DNA from: Cognataquiflexum gelatinilyticum
Lineage (GTDB): Bacteria; Bacteroidota; Bacteroidia; Cytophagales; Cyclobacteriaceae
DNA length: 64,000 bases
NCBI RefSeq assembly: GCF_024813435.1
Contig: NZ_JANAEZ010000002.1
Location: 620,001 to 684,000, forward strand
Direction: 5' to 3'
The position numbers and the translations under genes were made by a program. This document shows, in pieces, positions 1 to 9,092 of the stretch. Within the stretch, counting starts at the first letter, position 1, and each line of letters starts with the position of its first letter. The notes beneath the pieces were generated by a model. That model worked only from the letters and a program-made list of their open reading frames with translations, did not search any database and was not told the origin of the DNA.

Positions 1-29
1 CAGAATACGATCCATCAATTGGGAGGAAA

Positions 30-1598
30 TTAACAATTCTTGTAAAAATACTTCTGCGTCAATCTCGCCTCGATTTCCTTGGCCGTCTTGGTGATAGACA
101 ATCCTCCGAGATTGGTACATCTCAGGGTATTGGGGATACTTTTTCCCACTTCATACATGGTCTCAATGACTTCATCCAAAGGAATGAGATGGTCATAATC
201 TGCCAAGGCCATATTGGCACAGGAAAGCGCATTGGAGGCTGCCATCACATTTCTGTTGAGGCATGGAGCTTCTACCCTGTTCCCAATCGGGTCACAAATC
301 ATTCCCAAAGAACTCTGCAAAGCCATCGAAGCTGCAGAAATACTTTGGTTTAAATTGCCTCCGGCCAAATGGACAATCGCTGCTGCAGCCATTGTGGCAC
401 CCGAACCACACTCGGCCTGACAGCCTCCCACTTCTGCTGCAAAGGTGGAATGCGCCGCTATAAACACCCCGATTAAACCTGCAATCATTAAAGCTTGGAC
501 GGTTTCCTCATCAGAAAGCCCCAAAGAATCTGCAACCCCAAGAACTGCACCCGGCATCGCACCGCAGGAACCTGCGGTCGGGGCGGCGACGATCACGCCC
601 ATGGAACTTTTGACTTCCATGATCGCTGACACATACATGATGATCCGGTTCAGAACATCCCCGCTGATCAGTTTTCTGTCCTCCATCATGGATTTGAATT
701 TCACAGATTGAGGACCCAAAATTCGGTCTTCGAATTGAGTTCCTTTCAAACCTGTTTCCACCGCATTTTTGAGGATAATGCGGATTTGTTCCATTTTGGC
801 AAGCACTTCTGCTGAGGTAATATTGCCACGGATACTTTCATATCTGACTGCCAATTCCCAGAGACTCAAATTCTTGTCTTGGTTGTATGCCATCATTTCA
901 TCGCAGGTAATGAATGGTACGGTTTGGTTTTTTCCTGTAAGGACAGGAAGCACAGGCTTGATCTGTTTCACTTGGGAAACTCCTTCCATTGCCTTTATTT
1001 CCTCAATTAGGGTTTCATTCAAGAATGCAGATGATTTGATTGCTAAAAAATCCCCTTCGTCTGTTTGGATTTCAAGCTCTTCGAAGATACTGGATTGTTG
1101 TAAGTAGGTTTTCAGCTTTTGCTTATCGGTCGCGTAAATCAAGGTCAAAAAACAATCACCGGCCAAAGAAACCTTTGTCCCATCAATTTCGATCACTTCT
1201 ATCATCCCTCCGCCTGTTGAAATGGCAATTACCTGATGGGTCTCCCAAGGATTGCTCAGGGTGATCTTGTAGGTATTGGGATGCTCGGCCTGTATGTCCT
1301 TGATCTCGATATTCACTTTGATCCCTGCTGCACCAAGGTGTATTTCGGAATGAACCAAGCGCTCGTCATAGGCTTCCCAACCCAAGAATCCACCAAACAA
1401 ACCCATATCAGAACCTTGTTCTTTGTGTGTGGTCGCCAAGGAACCGTTTGGATCAAAATCAATCTGGATTTCAGAAATCCTGCCGTCCATCAAGTCATGG
1501 CAGATCCTTCCTATTCTCAAAGAAGCAGCACAATGAGAACTCGAAGGTCCCCTCATAACTGGTCCGATGACGTCATTAAAAATGCTTGGGTAGTTCAT
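30..1598 (-). CDS. sdaA: L-serine dehydratase, iron-sulfur type, beta and alpha domains fused
   Basis: Deaminates L-serine to pyruvate and ammonia in the cytoplasm with a [4Fe-4S] cluster and no pyridoxal phosphate. The N-terminal beta domain shows the family GPSSSH motif at residues 17-22. The alpha domain has GSCGAMPGAV near residue 345, a GGCQAECGSG stretch, and CDPIGNRVEAPC with cysteines at about 435 and 446, which are the expected cluster ligands. At 522 residues it is longer than the E. coli enzymes (about 454). The extra length lies between the domains (about 165-235) and looks like an ACT-type regulatory fold; that reading is an inference. It starts with ATG at 1598. It stands alone, with no same-strand partner in view. 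Confidence 0.95.
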   Translation of the reverse strand: MNYPSIFNDVIGPVMRGPSSSHCAASLRIGRICHDLMDGRISEIQIDFDPNGSLATTHKEQGSDMGLFGGFLGWEAYDERLVHSEIHLGAAGIKVNIEIKDIQAEHPNTYKITLSNPWETHQVIAISTGGGMIEVIEIDGTKVSLAGDCFLTLIYATDKQKLKTYLQQSSIFEELEIQTDEGDFLAIKSSAFLNETLIEEIKAMEGVSQVKQIKPVLPVLTGKNQTVPFITCDEMMAYNQDKNLSLWELAVRYESIRGNITSAEVLAKMEQIRIILKNAVETGLKGTQFEDRILGPQSVKFKSMMEDRKLISGDVLNRIIMYVSAIMEVKSSMGVIVAAPTAGSCGAMPGAVLGVADSLGLSDEETVQALMIAGLIGVFIAAHSTFAAEVGGCQAECGSGATMAAAAIVHLAGGNLNQSISAASMALQSSLGMICDPIGNRVEAPCLNRNVMAASNALSCANMALADYDHLIPLDEVIETMYEVGKSIPNTLRCTNLGGLSITKTAKEIEARLTQKYFYKNC

Positions 1599-1784
1599 GG
1601 GATATTTCTTTCACGTTAATTTAATGAATTTAGGGAGTATTCATTAAATCGGTCAATATAATTTTGTCCCCGTATGTGTTGACTGCCAACAGTTTGTTAC
1701 TCAAATTTCCAAATGAATCCTTCCAATCGAAGTTTATTACCCATTTCATCCAGTCACCATGAATGGTAATAACTTATCCAACCC

Positions 1785-3104
1785 TTACTTTTTCTTCTGC
1801 GCGGCCAGCCATTCCATGATGGTGACCGGTCGTCCGTTGAGTATGACTGGAGATCCGTCCAGATCCGTTCTGGCGGTATTGGCATGGGAATAAATCCAAG
1901 ACCAATGTCCGTTGTAGCGGTAATTTTCTCCTCCATAAAATCCCGTGATGTCGGTGACATGGTCATAATAGGACAAAATCACATTTTTTGCACCGGCCTG
2001 TTTTAGTCTTTTGTATAGCGGAACGACTGTTTCCTCCGGTTTGGTGGTCCCATCATCTTTGGAATGGATAAACCACATCGGCACGTTTTTGATTTTTTGG
2101 ACCTGAGCATCAGAGATAAATTCATTGGAATAAGCCAAAGCACTGATGTAAGCTGCGGCAAAATAATCAGGGTGCTCCAATATCAGTTTGAGAGACATAT
2201 AGCCTCCATTGGAACAACCGCCTACATAGATCCTCTTTGGGTCGATACCGGGGTTTTTGGAAACATAATCCTGGATCAAAGCAAATACTGCTTCATTGTA
2301 AATGTCGTTGTCTTTTCCACGGGTCATTCCTTCCGCTGCCTGCATCCAAAATGTGGGCGCTTGGGGTACCAATACATATGCTCCACCAAAGAGGACCTGA
2401 ATTTCAGGAGAAGCGTAATTGGCAGCTTTGTTACCAAGCAATGCAATGGTAGGGTCATTTCCTCCTTCACCCCCTCCATGCAGCCAAATGAGCAACGGGG
2501 CTTTTGCTGAGGGATTTTTAGGGGCAAAAGAAGCATAAGACAGGTTCAGTCCATTCTCATATTGGAATGTTTTGGTCAAATCAAATTGGTCCACCATGGG
2601 CATGACTTTTCCTGTCGGTCTATTCCAGACATGCCCGGTTTTGGTATGGACAATGGTCATTTTGTAATCCACCCAATAATTGGAGCCGCGATTGTTGATT
2701 CTCGTATATTGAAAAGCCGAGCCTATTGGCATGACAGGACTAACCGCCAAAACCAAGGTGATGTACCCGCCTTCGCTCAGCCTGTTTCCATTTTCATCAG
2801 AAACATAGGCATATACTACATCCCTGTTTCCTGACGCGCTTTCATCCGGAATCTGCGCTCCTTCCAGACTCCGAGTTGCAAATACCTGATAGTTAGCAGC
2901 ACTGGTTTCCTTGACGGTTTCATCCAAACTGAGAATGACTTTGTTGATGGCAGGACCCCAATCAAAGCCTTCGACCACCCATCTGTATTCACCGGGCGAA
3001 GTTGAGGCATTGATCTGTTTTTCATTGGCATGGGCAAGGGCTGTATTACTGGAAAAATGGACAAGTAAAGCGGCAAACAGGAGGAATAGAAAATATTTTT
3101 TCAT
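1785..3104 (-). CDS. Exported prolyl-oligopeptidase-like esterase
   Basis: Predicted secreted alpha/beta hydrolase (carboxylesterase or peptidase S9-like) with an N-terminal beta domain. The ATG at 3104 gives a clear signal peptide (MKKYFLFLLFAALLVHF); an in-frame extension to 3278 would overlap the upstream gene's terminator and is rejected. The hydrolase half has an oxyanion LHGGGEGG motif, the nucleophile elbow GCSNGG, an acidic residue in HSKDDG and a C-terminal histidine in NGHWSW, so a complete triad is visible. The first ~180 residues resemble the Ig-like region seen before such esterases in Bacteroidota. It lies behind the CotH lipoprotein gene on the same strand, separated by a terminator, so it is probably transcribed separately. 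The substrate is unknown. Confidence 0.85.
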   Translation of the reverse strand: MKKYFLFLLFAALLVHFSSNTALAHANEKQINASTSPGEYRWVVEGFDWGPAINKVILSLDETVKETSAANYQVFATRSLEGAQIPDESASGNRDVVYAYVSDENGNRLSEGGYITLVLAVSPVMPIGSAFQYTRINNRGSNYWVDYKMTIVHTKTGHVWNRPTGKVMPMVDQFDLTKTFQYENGLNLSYASFAPKNPSAKAPLLIWLHGGGEGGNDPTIALLGNKAANYASPEIQVLFGGAYVLVPQAPTFWMQAAEGMTRGKDNDIYNEAVFALIQDYVSKNPGIDPKRIYVGGCSNGGYMSLKLILEHPDYFAAAYISALAYSNEFISDAQVQKIKNVPMWFIHSKDDGTTKPEETVVPLYKRLKQAGAKNVILSYYDHVTDITGFYGGENYRYNGHWSWIYSHANTARTDLDGSPVILNGRPVTIMEWLAAQKKK

Positions 3105-3201
3105 AGCAGGTAAAATGGGTTTGGTTTGATCTGTAAAAGTTAAATCAAAGCAATGAGCTTGGACAGTGGATTTACAGGAATGGGAGGTTTGTGGATTTGA
3201 T

Positions 3202-3237
3202 AAAAAAAAACCGGCAAGTTTCAAAAACCTGCCGGGT
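3202..3237 (-). terminator. Rho-independent terminator after the CotH gene
   Basis: On the minus strand an 11-bp GC-rich stem (CCGGCAGGTTT paired with AAACTTGCCGG, one G-U wobble) is followed by a run of T. It lies 11 bases past the stop codon of the CotH-family gene and upstream of the esterase start. Confidence 0.85.
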
Positions 3238-3247
3238 ACAATTTTAT

Positions 3248-4708
3248 TTAGAATGTTCCAATCTTCGTATCCATCCAATTGGCTCTTTGACTGAGAAAGT
3301 TTTGGAGGTCAAGGATGGATTGGTCGTAAGTTCGGTCCGCATTCACCTCCCATTTGGAATAATTTCTAACCACGGCTTTATTGTCTTGAAGGTATTTAGA
3401 CGTGTCGGACACCAGTTTTTGGAGGTTTCCATTGCTTAGGGTGCTGCTTCTCAGACTTGTCCACCGGGATTTTACAGCTTCGCGGAATATTGGGTCTTCC
3501 ATCAGCCTGTTCCACCAAAAAGGCATCATCCAAGCGTCTTGGTTGACATAGTTGTTGTAATTGATGACCCAATCGTCCATCGGAATCCTTCCTCCTTCGT
3601 CAAAACCAATATTGAAATCCCAAACCGGCCCCATAGCCAATTTTCCATCCCGGTCTTTGACCAAAAATGTACTGATGCGGTAGGCATCGACATTGCGGCC
3701 AAGTTCATTGATAAGGAAGTAGTCCACAAAACTTCCGATATCGATATAGTTGGCATATGTCCTTTCGCCTGCCCCAAAATCATCCTGGAGTAAGGCGGTT
3801 TCAAAATCGTCAAGATAGCCGGCGATATAAGACTTTTGGGCATCGGTGATGTCTTCCGCTTTTGGATACTCATACATGAAGTAGGTTTCCAAATAAAGGT
3901 TCGGGTGGTACGGTGAACCGAATGCCGGGAAAGTAATGGGATTTCTTAAGATATCATACGTACTGCGAAAGCTGTTTTGGGCAGTATATCGCGCATCATC
4001 ATCCCAATTGTTGAGAAAATAGGAAAGCGGTTTTCCATCGTGTTCAGGGCCTGCATCAGCCTTGTCTATTTTGAGAATATAGCCTCCTGTGAGGTTGGTG
4101 GAGGAAGTATTGAGGGATTTGATGTCTATTCTTTTGCTGTCCCTTTTTACTTTTTCACAAAGGTAATATACGCCCATATACTCCCCATTCACCTCGATTT
4201 CGACAAATTTTCCCCTGCTTGCATATTTTCCAATCTGATTGGACAGTTCATAAGCAATGTGGTTGAACATCAGGCTTCTGTCCCAAATATACCTTTCGGG
4301 AATATTGACTACATGGCCGATAAGCCTCCAATCTTCCTCTTCCGGAAGACCAAGGATTGAGACATCCTCTCCTTCTCCGGCATCGTCTACAGTTTCAAAG
4401 TTGAATGCCTTTTTGTCTGAGAGGCGAAAGGATGTCTTGCCTCGGTATTCGATATCAATGAGTTGGGTTTGGATCAGTTTTTTCTCTTGATAGATTTTCA
4501 TTTGACCCTGCACCCCCGGTTCATAGGGAATCGAAGCACCGCGGGTGTCGATCACCACATAGGGGATTTCGCTGTCTTGGGTGTCGATGGCAAATACCTG
4601 CCCATCATCTCCTTTTGGAATAAGAACTTCTAAAGGTTCCTTACAACCTGTCCATATAAACAAACTGACAATTCCAATCCAAAAAATGTTTCTTACTGTA
4701 CCTTGCAT
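3248..4708 (-). CDS. CotH kinase family lipoprotein
   Basis: A 486-residue member of the spore-coat CotH protein-kinase-like family, which in Bacteroidota is usually a surface or secreted lipoprotein. The N-terminus carries a hydrophobic stretch ending in a lipobox-like WTGC at about residues 19-22. Family hallmarks are YRGKTSFRL near the start of the domain, the long central kinase-like core, and GPVWDFNIGFDEGG near residue 355, which matches the metal/ATP-binding DxxxG region of CotH. The substrate is unknown; characterised CotH proteins are atypical protein kinases. A -7-like box lies just upstream and a strong terminator follows. Confidence 0.88.
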   Translation of the reverse strand: MQGTVRNIFWIGIVSLFIWTGCKEPLEVLIPKGDDGQVFAIDTQDSEIPYVVIDTRGASIPYEPGVQGQMKIYQEKKLIQTQLIDIEYRGKTSFRLSDKKAFNFETVDDAGEGEDVSILGLPEEEDWRLIGHVVNIPERYIWDRSLMFNHIAYELSNQIGKYASRGKFVEIEVNGEYMGVYYLCEKVKRDSKRIDIKSLNTSSTNLTGGYILKIDKADAGPEHDGKPLSYFLNNWDDDARYTAQNSFRSTYDILRNPITFPAFGSPYHPNLYLETYFMYEYPKAEDITDAQKSYIAGYLDDFETALLQDDFGAGERTYANYIDIGSFVDYFLINELGRNVDAYRISTFLVKDRDGKLAMGPVWDFNIGFDEGGRIPMDDWVINYNNYVNQDAWMMPFWWNRLMEDPIFREAVKSRWTSLRSSTLSNGNLQKLVSDTSKYLQDNKAVVRNYSKWEVNADRTYDQSILDLQNFLSQRANWMDTKIGTF

Positions 4709-4728
4709 ATTTTTTTATTTTTGGTAAA

Positions 4729-4736
4729 CAAAATTA
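4729..4736 (-). promoter_or_regulatory. Possible Bacteroidota -7 promoter box for the CotH gene
   Basis: The minus strand reads TAATTTTG, an exact match to the TAnnTTTG -7 consensus, 20 bases before the ATG at 4708. The 19-nt upstream position holds a TATG-like sequence, only a partial match to the -33 TTTG, so confidence is low. Confidence 0.35.
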
Positions 4737-4880
4737 GTTGAAATTTACGGATTGCCATAGACTTAAGTTTTATTCAAGGCTTTGCCTGCAACAATCCCTT
4801 TGGATGGCAGTTTGGATAATGACGCAAAGATGTCGCATGCTTGGCGTTTTGGAACAGGATTATAAACAAGATATTTGACC

Positions 4881-5708
4881 GTGAATCCAGAAGAAAAAAT
4901 CAAATCCCTGAGGCTTGCCAAAGGACTTACGCAGCAGGAACTTTCAGACCAAAGCGGCATTTCCCTGCGGACCATCCAAAGAATAGAAAACGGGGAAGTC
5001 AAACCAAGCCTTTATTCTTTGAAGAAACTTTCCGAGGTACTGGAAGTGGATTTGGTTGGTTTTTTTAAGGATTCTGAAAAAGAAACCTTTGTTCCAAATT
5101 CTAAACATTCCAAAACCATGAACGGCTTATTTTCCTCTTTTACTCTGTACAGAATTCCCCTGTTAGGATCGCTTTCGCTTGTCGGATTGTCTATTTTGAC
5201 ATTCTTATTTTGGCCAAATAGTAGACCAAATGAAAGTCAAGAATCCCAAAATTATGCCTTTGAAGTAGCCACAGTGAATTGCGGTTCTGAGACCGAGTGC
5301 GATATTGAAGTCACCAAGAAAGATCACGGAGGAAATATCCTCTGGCAAAAAACCTACGGTGGCACAAGCTATGACAAAGCATCCCAAATCCTTCCTACCG
5401 AAGACGGCGGTTGCTTGGTATTGGGTTCCACAAGCTCATTCGGGGCCGGTAATTATGATGTTTTACTTTTGAATATTGATGGTTCAGGTCAGTTGGTTTG
5501 GCAAAAGACCTACGGAGGATTTTTCAATGAATACGGAGAAAAGCTGAAATCAACCTCCGACCACAATGGCTATGTAATTGAAGGAACCAAACAAACTTGT
5601 CCCGGGGCAAATGTATCTGCAGATTGCAGAGATTTTATCTGGACTTTTGAGATAAACAATCAGGGAGATGAAAATGGGATAAAGACTTTAGGTGATAAAT
5701 TTGATTGA
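4881..5708 (+). CDS. Membrane-anchored XRE/HTH_3 transcriptional regulator
   Basis: An N-terminal HTH_3 domain (KIKSLRLAKGLTQQELSDQSG, then ISLRTIQRIENG) covers about residues 5-62 and should bind DNA. It is followed by a single membrane segment around residues 84-108 (LLGSLSLVGLSILTFLFWP). The C-terminal ~165 residues would lie outside the membrane and contain two WQKTYGG-type beta repeats like those of secreted beta-propellers. This layout suggests a one-component transmembrane sensor or regulator. No ATG is available; GTG at 4881 is preferred over TTG at 4875, and an in-frame stop lies just upstream. Only two beta repeats remain before the stop, so a longer ancestral propeller may have been truncated. 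The ligand and target are unknown. Confidence 0.75.
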   Translation: MNPEEKIKSLRLAKGLTQQELSDQSGISLRTIQRIENGEVKPSLYSLKKLSEVLEVDLVGFFKDSEKETFVPNSKHSKTMNGLFSSFTLYRIPLLGSLSLVGLSILTFLFWPNSRPNESQESQNYAFEVATVNCGSETECDIEVTKKDHGGNILWQKTYGGTSYDKASQILPTEDGGCLVLGSTSSFGAGNYDVLLLNIDGSGQLVWQKTYGGFFNEYGEKLKSTSDHNGYVIEGTKQTCPGANVSADCRDFIWTFEINNQGDENGIKTLGDKFD

Positions 5709-5812
5709 TCAAATCCACCATAAATCCTGAGCCAAGGCAATCTTCAGCTCTATTTCTTTTTTTCAGGATGGAAATAATTAACTTGGAATACCCAAAATAA
5801 TTCCTCCATCCT

Positions 5813-7930
5813 ATGAAAAAACTAGCCTGTTTTTTAATTCTGAGTACCTTGTTGGTTGCATGTTCCCAAACTGACTCTTCTCAGGAATCTACCGTAAAAT
5901 CCCATTATCTTGTCAACCGCGCACCATTGGAGCCCACCCCTTACCTTGAACTGCCCCTCGGAAGTATCAAGGCCGAAGGATGGCTGCAGGACCAACTTCA
6001 GCGCATGGCCAAAGGACTGACCGGACACCTGGACGAGGTTTACCCCGAGGTGGTAGGTGCGCGCAATGGATGGCTTGGCGGAGATGGAGATGGATGGGAA
6101 CGGGGTCCCTATTGGATAGATGGTCTGTTGCCTTTGGCCTATATCCTCGATGATGAGCGCCTCAAGGAAAAAGCACAAACCTGGATTGAGTGGACGCTGA
6201 ACAATCAGGCGGAATCCGGCTACCTTGGACCAATTCCTTTTGAGACCGAACCGGAAACCGAAAAAGGAATCCAAAAAGGGCCAAGGGAGGATTGGTGGCC
6301 GAAAATGGTCATGCTCAAAGTCCTGCAGCAATACTATCAGGCTACAGGCGATGAACGGGTAATTGCTGCTTTGACCAAATATTTCCAATACCAATTAAAA
6401 ACCCTTCCCGAAAAACCGCTGGATTACCTTTCCCTTTGGGCAAACCGCAGGGCAGGGGATAACCTAATGGTCGTCTATTGGCTGTATAATATCACCGGAG
6501 ATGCATTCCTGTTGGAATTGGGGGATTTGATTCAGGAACAGACTTTTCCTTGGCAGCAGATTTTTACCAATGCGGAAAATGCTGTCCAATATCAAGATGT
6601 CTGGCATTACAATAAAATCAAGCGCTTTCCTTTTGATCGGGAAGAAATCGGGAACCTGACCCTGTCAAAAGTCCCCGGACTGCATACTGTCAATGTCGCC
6701 CAAAGCCTCAAGCAGCCGATGGTTTATTTCCAAAAAAGCAAAGACTCCCAAGCCTTGCCTGCTGTCAAAAAAGCACTTCAAGACCTGCAGCAATATCACG
6801 GGCAGGCACAGGGAATGTATGGAGGCGATGAGCCCCTTCACGGAAATAATCCTGTTCAGGGAGTTGAGTTGTGCTCCATCGCCGAAGAAATGTTTTCTCT
6901 GGAAACCATTCTCAAGATAACCGGCGACATGGAATTCGCAGACCTGCTGGAAAAAATCACTTACAACGCCCTCCCGACACAGGTTTCGGATGATTACCAG
7001 ACAAGGCAATATTTTCAGGCAGCTAATCAAGTGGAACTCACCGATCAGCTTGAAACTTCCTTTGAGAAAACCAATCACGAGGGGACGGATTTTGTGTTTG
7101 GGGTGCTCTCGGGTTATCCTTGCTGCACGACCAACATGCAACAGTCTTGGCCAAAATTTGTACAGAATCTATTCTATGCGACGCCGGATGGAGGAGTGGC
7201 TGCTTTGCTATATGCCCCGAGCAGCGTAGAAATGACCGTTGGCCACGGAGCCACGCTCAAAATCAAAGAAACCACCGGATTTCCTTTTCGTGAAACCACC
7301 CATTTCGAAATGGAGCTTTCGGAAGATGCGTTATTCCCTTTTCACCTCAGGATTCCGGATTGGTCCCAAAATCCCAAAATTGAAATCAACGGTACCGAGG
7401 AGAAATTTGAAGTTATCGGTCAAGTGGCTGTGCTGAAGCGGACCTGGAAGAGTGGTGACAAGGTTACTTTGACCCTGCCCATGGAATTGACGTACTCTAC
7501 TTGGTATCGGGACTTGGTGTCTATTGAAAGAGGACCTTTGGTATTCAGTTTGAAAATCGAATCTGAAAATAAAATCAAAGACAGAAAAGACCGCTTCCGT
7601 GCTTTTTGGGAAGTTTTTCCGAAAAGTGATTGGAACTTTGCCCTTGAAGCCAACACCCTTTCGAATCTGAGCGGCAATATCGAAATCATCGAAAATGACT
7701 GGAACGGGGAATTTCCATGGAATCTGGAAAACGCGCCTATCGAGCTGAGATTAAAAGGTGTTCATGTGCCGGAATGGAGAACTGTCAACAGTGCGCCACA
7801 GCTCCCGGAAAACCTTCCCAAAAGCATGTCTTTGAATGAAGTAACCCAAAGGCAAAAGGAGATTACTCTTGTTCCTTATGGCTGTACGACGCTCAGGATC
7901 ACAGAATTCCCGGTCGTCAAAGTGGAATGA
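5813..7930 (+). CDS. GH127-like beta-L-arabinofuranosidase lipoprotein
   Basis: Glycoside hydrolase family 127 (formerly DUF1680), expected to release terminal beta-L-arabinofuranose. The N-terminus MKKLACFLILSTLLVACSQ is a lipoprotein signal peptide with cysteine at 17. The (alpha/alpha)6 barrel contains GVELCSIAEEM with Glu at about 351 and Cys at about 353, and a YPCCTTNM motif with Cys at about 437-438. These correspond to the Glu/Cys/Cys/Cys zinc site of the characterised HypBA1 enzyme, including the catalytic cysteine, so the active site looks intact. Beta-sandwich domains follow. At 705 residues it has ordinary family length. There is no susCD pair next to it; neighbours are a membrane HTH regulator upstream and convergent alkB downstream. 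Confidence 0.88.
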   Translation: MKKLACFLILSTLLVACSQTDSSQESTVKSHYLVNRAPLEPTPYLELPLGSIKAEGWLQDQLQRMAKGLTGHLDEVYPEVVGARNGWLGGDGDGWERGPYWIDGLLPLAYILDDERLKEKAQTWIEWTLNNQAESGYLGPIPFETEPETEKGIQKGPREDWWPKMVMLKVLQQYYQATGDERVIAALTKYFQYQLKTLPEKPLDYLSLWANRRAGDNLMVVYWLYNITGDAFLLELGDLIQEQTFPWQQIFTNAENAVQYQDVWHYNKIKRFPFDREEIGNLTLSKVPGLHTVNVAQSLKQPMVYFQKSKDSQALPAVKKALQDLQQYHGQAQGMYGGDEPLHGNNPVQGVELCSIAEEMFSLETILKITGDMEFADLLEKITYNALPTQVSDDYQTRQYFQAANQVELTDQLETSFEKTNHEGTDFVFGVLSGYPCCTTNMQQSWPKFVQNLFYATPDGGVAALLYAPSSVEMTVGHGATLKIKETTGFPFRETTHFEMELSEDALFPFHLRIPDWSQNPKIEINGTEEKFEVIGQVAVLKRTWKSGDKVTLTLPMELTYSTWYRDLVSIERGPLVFSLKIESENKIKDRKDRFRAFWEVFPKSDWNFALEANTLSNLSGNIEIIENDWNGEFPWNLENAPIELRLKGVHVPEWRTVNSAPQLPENLPKSMSLNEVTQRQKEITLVPYGCTTLRITEFPVVKVE

Positions 7931-7953
7931 ACCGTGGAATATTGGGTTTTTGA

Positions 7954-8568
7954 TTAGCCAACTATCGTTCTGAAGGTCAGGTTGACTCTTGGTCTTTTGA
8001 CCAACTTGGTGGGAGGTAGCCGGTGGAGCCAATGCGTTTGGGTTTTACCTGCCATCACGAGCAGGCTTCCGTGTTCGAGAACCAATTCCACTTTCTCGGC
8101 GGTTTCTTTGTGTTTGAAGGCAAATTTCCGCTCGGCACCAAAACTTACCGAACCGATCGCGCCGTCTTTTTTGAGGTCTGTTTCCCCGTCGCTGTGCCAG
8201 GCCATACCTTCCTCTCCGGTATGGTAGAGATTGAGCAGGCAGGAATTGAAAGTCTCCCCGGTTTCTTTTTCGATGGCTTCTTTAAGCGTCAGCAGTTCCT
8301 TGGTCCATGGCAGGGCTGTCTTGGTAGCATTGGAGTAAGTGTACTCAAACTCCCGGTCTCCATACCAGGCTACTTTACGCTTGGTGATGATCTTTTTCCC
8401 AAAAATGTGTGCCTCGTCATTTTTCCATTCGATGGTATTCAGGAGAACCTCATAGTAAAAATCAGCTTCTTTGGGATTGAAAATTTTCCCGTAATAATTG
8501 ACAATCCCATCTTTTGGGAGTAGGTTATTGGTTGGGTTGGTACTCGGTTCGAAGAGGTTCAGATTCAT
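7954..8568 (-). CDS. alkB: AlkB-type alpha-ketoglutarate-dependent dioxygenase
   Basis: Fe(II)/2-oxoglutarate oxygenase of the AlkB family, which removes alkyl groups from DNA bases (1-methyladenine, 3-methylcytosine) and sometimes RNA. The metal triad is visible: HSD in AWHSDGE for the HxD pair, and the distal His in THWLHRLPP. The 2-oxoglutarate arginine lies in RVNLTFR at the end. At 204 residues it matches the short bacterial/ALKBH2-3-like form. It converges on the GH127 gene and is divergent from the blaI operator region, so its promoter shares that intergenic space. Confidence 0.93.
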   Translation of the reverse strand: MNLNLFEPSTNPTNNLLPKDGIVNYYGKIFNPKEADFYYEVLLNTIEWKNDEAHIFGKKIITKRKVAWYGDREFEYTYSNATKTALPWTKELLTLKEAIEKETGETFNSCLLNLYHTGEEGMAWHSDGETDLKKDGAIGSVSFGAERKFAFKHKETAEKVELVLEHGSLLVMAGKTQTHWLHRLPPTKLVKRPRVNLTFRTIVG

Positions 8569-8663
8569 GGCAGCAAGTTGGGAATAAAAAATAATAATGA
8601 TAAAACAACCCTTAAGGTTTTGGAATGAGGCTGGCTTTTTAATTCTTTTTCAAAAAAAAAACG

Positions 8664-8706
8664 ATCTACACTTGTAGATTTAAAATTAATATCTACATTT
8701 GTAGAT
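8664..8706 (+). promoter_or_regulatory. blaI-blaR1 promoter with two BlaI-type operators
   Basis: Two perfect 16-bp palindromes of the form ATCTACA-NN-TGTAGAT lie at 8664-8679 and 8691-8706, matching the TACAnnTGTA core bound by BlaI/MecI repressors. The promoter elements sit inside them: CTTG at 8671-8674 (-33-like) and TACATTTG at 8694-8701 (exact TAnnTTTG -7), separated by exactly 19 bases. The blaI ATG follows at 8727. Binding of BlaI to both sites would cover both promoter elements, so autorepression relieved by BlaR1 is the likely regulation. Confidence 0.88.
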
Positions 8707-8726
8707 ATCGATCTTAAATCTAGACA

Positions 8727-9092
8727 ATGAAACTTTCCCCAACCGAAGAAGAACTCATGAACCATCTCTGGAGCCTTAAAAGGGCTTTCATGAAAGACCT
8801 TTTGGATGCCTATCCAGAACCAAAACCCGCATCGACGACAATCTCCACTTTGCTAAAACGGATGCAGGAAAAGGAATTTGTGGCCTACAAGACATTTGGA
8901 AATTCGCGGGAATATTATCCTTTGGTGACCAAAGAAAATTATTTCTCCAAGCACATCAATGCCTTGATAAAAAACTTCTTCAATGATTCACCGGCTCAGT
9001 TTGCCTCTTTTTTTACAAAAAAGACCCAACTCAGCGATGAGGAACTCATCGAAATCAAAGCCGATATTGACAACCTCCTAAATAAAAAATAA
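8727..9092 (+). CDS. blaI: BlaI/MecI/CopY family repressor
   Basis: Winged-helix repressor of 121 residues that should dimerise on the two palindromic operators directly upstream. The start (MKLSPTEEELMNHLWSLK) and the STTISTLLKRMQEKEFVAYK recognition region at about residues 35-55 are typical. In this family, cleavage or release from DNA follows signalling by the membrane protease BlaR1, encoded immediately downstream with a TAATG stop/start overlap. No beta-lactamase gene follows, so the pair may control other envelope functions or distant targets. Confidence 0.93.
   Translation: MKLSPTEEELMNHLWSLKRAFMKDLLDAYPEPKPASTTISTLLKRMQEKEFVAYKTFGNSREYYPLVTKENYFSKHINALIKNFFNDSPAQFASFFTKKTQLSDEELIEIKADIDNLLNKK

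Noticed and set aside
445..711. Plus-strand open frame opposite the serine dehydratase gene
   Set aside because: It is the antisense of a strongly conserved coding region and has no family features.
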